Source: DATEPR01 sp036503065 (lineage in GTDB: Bacteria > Actinomycetota > Actinomycetes > Mycobacteriales > Pseudonocardiaceae). From it: 10,134 nucleotides of DNA. Positions 7,185 through 10,134 of this stretch are shown here, one piece after another; position 1 is the first letter of the stretch, and each line of letters starts with the position of its first letter. The notes below the pieces were generated by a model. The model was not told where the DNA came from and did no database searches. It worked only from the letters and a program-made list of their open reading frames with translations. Location of the stretch: positions 1-10,134 of the forward strand of contig DASXXM010000600.1 in NCBI GenBank assembly GCA_036503065.1. The letters run 5' to 3'. Both the position numbers and the translations under genes were made by a program.

Positions 7185-7365
7185 GATCAGGTGAGGATGC
7201 CCGAACCTGGGAGCAAATCACCCGGTCCCGTTCGTTCAGCGATGAAAGAGCAGTCCCCGCTCGCGTCCAGCCCTGCCCCCGCGACCCCGGAACGGAGACG
7301 ACCGCCGATGCAGCAACTGCCATGCAGCCCCGCCCAGCCACCACGCAGCCCCCGACCGACCGACA

Positions 7366-7405
7366 CGAACCCGGCCCGGTCGCCAGGGCGACCGGGCCGG
7401 GTTCG
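7366..7405. terminator. Strong hairpin, probable bidirectional terminator
   Basis: A perfect inverted repeat with 19-bp GC-rich arms (CGAACCCGGCCCGGTCGCC and its complement) and a 2-bp centre. It begins 8 bp beyond the amidase stop on the minus strand and lies about 270 bp past the polymerase gene on the plus strand, between convergent genes. No T tract follows, which is common for actinobacterial terminators. A dual role stopping both transcripts is inferred. Confidence 0.8.
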
Positions 7406-7412
7406 AATGCCG

Positions 7413-8981
7413 TTACGGCGTGGGTGAGGTGGGCAGGAAGGTCGGGGCCCGGCGGGCGTTGGCGACCCGTTCGAACGCCGACGCGATGGCCAGCAGATGG
7501 GCGTCGGAGAACTTGCCGGCCATGAACGACACACCGATCGGCAACGGACCCGCGAAGCCGGCCGGCACGGTGATGTCCGGGTAGCCGGCCACCGCGGCCG
7601 GTCCGGACGAGCCGACCGAGACGATGTCACCGGTCGCGTAGTTGGTGACCCAGGCCGGGCCGTTCGTGGGCGCCACGATGGCGTCCAGGTGGTCGGCGCT
7701 GATCAGGTCGTCGATGGAGTGCTGGGCCAGGTTGGTCGCGGTGGCCCGTTGCTGCTGGTAGGTGGGGTCGGTGATGGGCGGGGCGACCACGGCCTGCTGG
7801 AAGATCTCCTGGCCGAACTTGGACAGCTCGACCGGGTCCTGCTGGTCGAACGCGATCAACGCCTGCAGGGTCTGCGGCACGCCGGGGCGGGTCGCCAGAT
7901 AGGCGTCCAGGTCGTGGTTGAACTCGGTCAGCAGCGCCGGGAACTCGTCGTTGCCGACGATGTCCTGGTTGGCCGGTACCACGTTCACCACCGTGGCGCC
8001 CGCCTTGACCAGAGTGGCCACAGTGGACTGCATGACCTTGTCGACGCCGGGGTCCTGGCCGGCCATCGCCCACACGCCGATGCGGGCGCCGCGCAGTGCG
8101 GTGAAGCGGCCCAGCGCGGCGGCGGCCACGTAGTTGGTGTCGCGGCGGCCGGACAGGGCGGCCAGGGTGATCGCCACGTCGATCACGTGCCGGCCGATCG
8201 GGCCTGCGGTGTCCTGTTGGTGCGAGATGGGCACGACGCCGACGCCGCTGACCACGCCGAGCGACGGCTTGATGCCGACGTTGCCGTTCGCGCCGCTCGG
8301 GCAGACGATCGAACCGTCCGTCTCGGTGCCGATGGCGACCTGGGACAGCGACGCGGCGACCGCCGCGCCGGAACCGGACGACGAGCCGCACGGATTCCGG
8401 TCCAGCACGTAGGGATTGTTCGTCTGGGCGCCAACGCCGGACCAGCCGGAAGTGGACATGGTCGAGCGGAAGTTGGCCCATTCGGACAGGTTGGTCTTGC
8501 CGAGGATGATCGCGCCCGCCGCCCGCAGGTTGTCCACCAGCGGCGCGTCCTGCTTCGGGTTGGCCGCGAGCAGCGCGCGGGAGCCTGCCGTCGTCGGCAG
8601 GTTCTTCGTGTCGATGTTGTCCTTGAGCAGCACCGGAATCCCGTCCAGCAGACTGCGGAGGTGTCCGGTCCGGCGGCGCTGGTCACTTTCGCGTGCCTGG
8701 CGCAGCGCCGTCGGGTCGAGGAACAGGACGGCATGGATCTTCGGGTCGACGGCCTTGATCCGACCCAGGTAGGTCGACGTCAGTTGGACCGAGGTGAGCG
8801 AGCCGATCGACATTCTCAGTTGCAGATCCGGAATGGTCGCCGCGTCGAGGGCGTCGCTGGAGATGCCGACGTTCGCGCTGCTGGCCGGGGTGGCCGGTGC
8901 CGCCGTGGCGCCGGCGGGCGAGACTACGACAGTGATCGCGGCCGTCGCCAGGGTGAGTAAGGCAAGGCTCAGTCTACGCAC
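7413..8981 (-). CDS. Secreted amidase-signature family enzyme
   Basis: A 522-residue amidase-signature hydrolase that cleaves carboxamide bonds with a Ser-cisSer-Lys triad. Residues 1-27 form a Sec-type signal peptide (MRRLSLALLTLATAAITVVV, then an A-x-A-like ATA), so the enzyme is extracellular. Triad: Lys120 in IPVLLKDNID, cis-Ser200 in CGSSSGSG, and nucleophile Ser224 in TETDGSIVCPSG; the 24-residue Ser spacing matches peptide amidase and FAAH. Exported members such as peptide amidases act on C-terminal amides, but the substrate here is unknown. The open frame extends upstream to 9491; I chose the GTG at 8981 because it begins directly at the signal peptide and has GAGG just upstream, though the spacing is short. 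The longer start would run antisense-like through the FG-GAP gene and its terminator. It is probably its own transcription unit, since a hairpin lies between it and the upstream FG-GAP gene. Confidence 0.92.
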   Translation of the reverse strand: MRRLSLALLTLATAAITVVVSPAGATAAPATPASSANVGISSDALDAATIPDLQLRMSIGSLTSVQLTSTYLGRIKAVDPKIHAVLFLDPTALRQARESDQRRRTGHLRSLLDGIPVLLKDNIDTKNLPTTAGSRALLAANPKQDAPLVDNLRAAGAIILGKTNLSEWANFRSTMSTSGWSGVGAQTNNPYVLDRNPCGSSSGSGAAVAASLSQVAIGTETDGSIVCPSGANGNVGIKPSLGVVSGVGVVPISHQQDTAGPIGRHVIDVAITLAALSGRRDTNYVAAAALGRFTALRGARIGVWAMAGQDPGVDKVMQSTVATLVKAGATVVNVVPANQDIVGNDEFPALLTEFNHDLDAYLATRPGVPQTLQALIAFDQQDPVELSKFGQEIFQQAVVAPPITDPTYQQQRATATNLAQHSIDDLISADHLDAIVAPTNGPAWVTNYATGDIVSVGSSGPAAVAGYPDITVPAGFAGPLPIGVSFMAGKFSDAHLLAIASAFERVANARRAPTFLPTSPTP

Positions 8982-9068
8982 GGCCTCAACAGCACTCGCG
9001 TGGCTCGGTTGGGTCAACCCCCGAAAGTAGGCAGTACGGCGGCACACACCTGGATCCTGCATACAGAA

Positions 9069-9097
9069 TGGCGCGGCCGGCCGGGCCGGCCGCGCCA
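9069..9097 (-). terminator. Hairpin terminator of the FG-GAP gene pair
   Basis: TGGCGCGGCCGGCC and its exact complement flank a single G, giving 14-bp arms. It starts 6 bp after the stop codon of the FG-GAP gene on the minus strand, with no T tract. It separates that pair from the amidase gene downstream on the same strand, whose promoter must lie between about 8982 and 9068. Confidence 0.75.
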
Positions 9098-9103
9098 CGG
9101 TGG

Positions 9104-9946
9104 CTACGGGACCAGCGTGAAATGACCCGCGCCGTCGTTCTGGAAATACTGCGTGACGGTCGTGTGGGTGCTCGAAACCTCGACCACCTTGGCGTCCGGG
9201 ATGCCGTCGCCGTTGTGGTCGACCACGGACACGGTCCAGTTGGCCAGGAAGTCGGTGGTGCTGGCGAGTACGACGGGCGCCTGCCCGTTGCCGAACAGCA
9301 CCTCGGCACGGATCGAGTTCTGGCGCGTCTGGCAGTTGTCCGACAGCAGCATGTCCTGGCCGCCGTCGCCGTTGAAGTCCGCGAGGACGTACTGCGGCGC
9401 GATCGTGCAGCGCTCGTTGATGGAACCGCTGCTGAGCGTTCCGTCGGCGTTGTTGACCAACGAGATCAGCGTGTTCTGCTGTCCGGTCCATTCGAGCAGG
9501 TCCAGCCGGCCGTCGCCGTTGACGTCGGCGGTGGTCAGCCAGTACGGCTGGATCACGCCGTGGTAGGTCGCTGCCGGCGTGTAGTTGTGCAGGACGACGA
9601 TGTCGTTGCTACCGAAGCTGAACGCGGTGATCAGGTCCGGTGTCGTCTCGCTGCCCAGCTTCACCGCGACGACCACGTCCGGGCAGCGTTGCGAGTTCTC
9701 GTTCGACGTGTACGTGTAGGTGGTGGGGCTGCCGTAGCCGCCACCGGGCAGGCCGGGTGACACGGCCACCGAGCACATGGTGCCGCCCGCCGGGTTGAGT
9801 TGTACCAGGTCGGGCAGGCCGTCGCCGTTCATGTCGGCGACGATGGTGACGCTCTGGCCCGCGTTGGCGACGGCGGGCAGGGCTACCACGAACGCCACGC
9901 CCATCAGGAGTGCGGCGGATACGCCGACGAGTCGGGTGTGTCTCAT
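9104..9946 (-). CDS. Secreted FG-GAP/VCBS-repeat calcium-binding protein
   Basis: A 280-residue exported protein. Residues 1-29 (MRHTRLVGVS through ALPAVANA) form a Sec signal peptide with likely cleavage after ANA. The mature chain carries four calcium-loop repeats of the D-x-N-G-D-G-x-x-D type: DMNGDGLPD (38-46), DVNGDGRLD (141-149), DFNGDGGQD (190-198) and DHNGDGIPD (243-251), the hallmark of FG-GAP/VCBS beta-propeller proteins. No enzymatic domain is seen. A surface or extracellular binding role is typical of the family, but its partner is unknown. Its ATG overlaps the stop of the upstream paralogue (ATGA), and its GGAGGT ribosome-binding site at 9956-9961, nine bases before the start, lies inside that upstream gene. 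Expression is therefore likely translationally coupled. Pairs of Cys residues suggest disulphides. Confidence 0.9.
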   Translation of the reverse strand: MRHTRLVGVSAALLMGVAFVVALPAVANAGQSVTIVADMNGDGLPDLVQLNPAGGTMCSVAVSPGLPGGGYGSPTTYTYTSNENSQRCPDVVVAVKLGSETTPDLITAFSFGSNDIVVLHNYTPAATYHGVIQPYWLTTADVNGDGRLDLLEWTGQQNTLISLVNNADGTLSSGSINERCTIAPQYVLADFNGDGGQDMLLSDNCQTRQNSIRAEVLFGNGQAPVVLASTTDFLANWTVSVVDHNGDGIPDAKVVEVSSTHTTVTQYFQNDGAGHFTLVP

Positions 9947-10134
9947 GGTGCTGGTACCTCCGTGAAGTGGCCGGTGCCGTCGTTCTGGAAGTAGTGCACG
10001 GTGGTCACGCCGGTGCCGGAGACCTCGACCACGCCCGCGTCCTGGATCCCGTCGTAGTTCAGGTCGATCGGGAACACCGTCCAGACGGCCTGGAAGTCGG
10101 TGCTGCTGGCGAGTACCGCGGGTGCCTGGCCGTT
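9943..10134 (-). CDS. FG-GAP/VCBS-repeat protein, paralogue of the neighbouring gene (N-terminus outside window)
   Basis: The last 63 codons of a minus-strand gene entering from the right edge, ending in TGA at 9943-9945. Reading from the edge it starts NGQAPAVLASSTDF and ends GHFTEVPAP. It contains one calcium loop, DLNYDGIQD, in which Tyr replaces the usual Gly of D-x-N-G-D-G. Against the C-terminal end of the adjacent protein I count 42 identical residues of 61 without gaps, so the two are tandem paralogues. The first is not visible far enough to show its signal peptide or total repeat number. No long open frame covers this stretch otherwise because the gene is cut by the window end. Confidence 0.88.
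   Translation of the reverse strand, partial: NGQAPAVLASSTDFQAVWTVFPIDLNYDGIQDAGVVEVSGTGVTTVHYFQNDGTGHFTEVPAP

Larger units (their letters stand above)
7095..7412. other. 318-bp intergenic region between convergent genes
   Basis: No convincing gene is present. From left to right it holds an imperfect 15-bp direct repeat, GCTGGCGGACAATGG (7108-7122) and GTTGGCGGAGAACGG (7127-7141), 12 of 15 identical; a 15-bp palindrome at 7170-7184; and the strong hairpin at 7366-7405. A 78-codon open frame at 7191-7427 has low-complexity Pro/Arg/Ser composition, runs through the hairpin and enters the amidase 3' end, so I do not call it a gene. Confidence 0.6.

Noticed and set aside
7399..7415. GGTTCGAAT resembling a tRNA T-loop
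   Set aside because: The flanking bases cannot pair as a T-stem and there is no acceptor, D or anticodon arm. The match is part of the terminator hairpin.
7191..7427. 78-codon plus-strand frame in the intergenic region, preceded by a palindrome
   Set aside because: It is Pro/Ser/Arg-rich with no recognisable motif, lacks a clear ribosome-binding site, and runs through the terminator hairpin into the amidase end.
7497..8960. 487-codon plus-strand open frame opposite the amidase gene
   Set aside because: The composition is a repetitive Val/Gly/Arg/Asp mix and the opposite strand encodes a complete amidase with signal peptide, so it is a shadow frame.
8982..9491. Longer N-terminal extension of the amidase frame
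   Set aside because: It would pass through the FG-GAP terminator and overlap the FG-GAP gene in another frame, and it would bury the signal peptide about 170 residues inside the protein.

Overview
The window looks like chromosomal DNA of a high-GC actinobacterium. The evidence is GC-rich third codon positions, GTG starts, a Tat-exported glycosidase, a stand-alone LigD-type repair polymerase and secreted FG-GAP proteins. A Pseudonocardiales or Streptomyces-like soil organism would fit, but this is inferred from style and no taxonomic marker gene is present. I see no rRNA, tRNA, CRISPR array, insertion sequence or phage module.

Layout. (1) 1-863, minus: 5' part of a Tat-exported GH71/GH99-like glycoside hydrolase running off the left edge, preceded by an AT-rich cluster of GCAATATT half-sites (930-959). 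(2) 979-2142, minus: a short-chain dehydrogenase whose last ~78 codons are tandemly duplicated. It is divergent from a TetR regulator (2250-2819, plus), and the 107-bp region between them holds a perfect inverted repeat that is a good operator candidate. (3) 2858-7094, plus: DinB (Y-family DNA polymerase IV), a cytoplasmic S9 prolyl-oligopeptidase-type peptidase, and a LigD-type primase-polymerase domain protein, with gaps of 67 and 9 bp. (4) 7095-7412: intergenic, with a 15-bp palindrome and a strong 19-bp-stem hairpin between the convergent polymerase and amidase genes. (5) 7413-8981, minus: a secreted amidase-signature enzyme. (6) 9104-10134, minus: two tandem paralogous FG-GAP/VCBS proteins overlapping by ATGA; the upstream one is cut by the right edge.

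The regulator and dehydrogenase probably form a self-contained metabolite-responsive pair. DinB and the LigD-type polymerase are both low-fidelity or repair polymerases and share a strand, so a DNA-damage-tolerance neighbourhood is possible, but the peptidase between them has no known link. The hydrolase, amidase and FG-GAP genes all carry export signals and belong to the extracellular programme. I did not find a convincing undescribed defence or mobile system. The most unusual observations are the duplicated dehydrogenase C-terminus, the AT-rich palindromes before the hydrolase, and the translationally overlapped FG-GAP pair.
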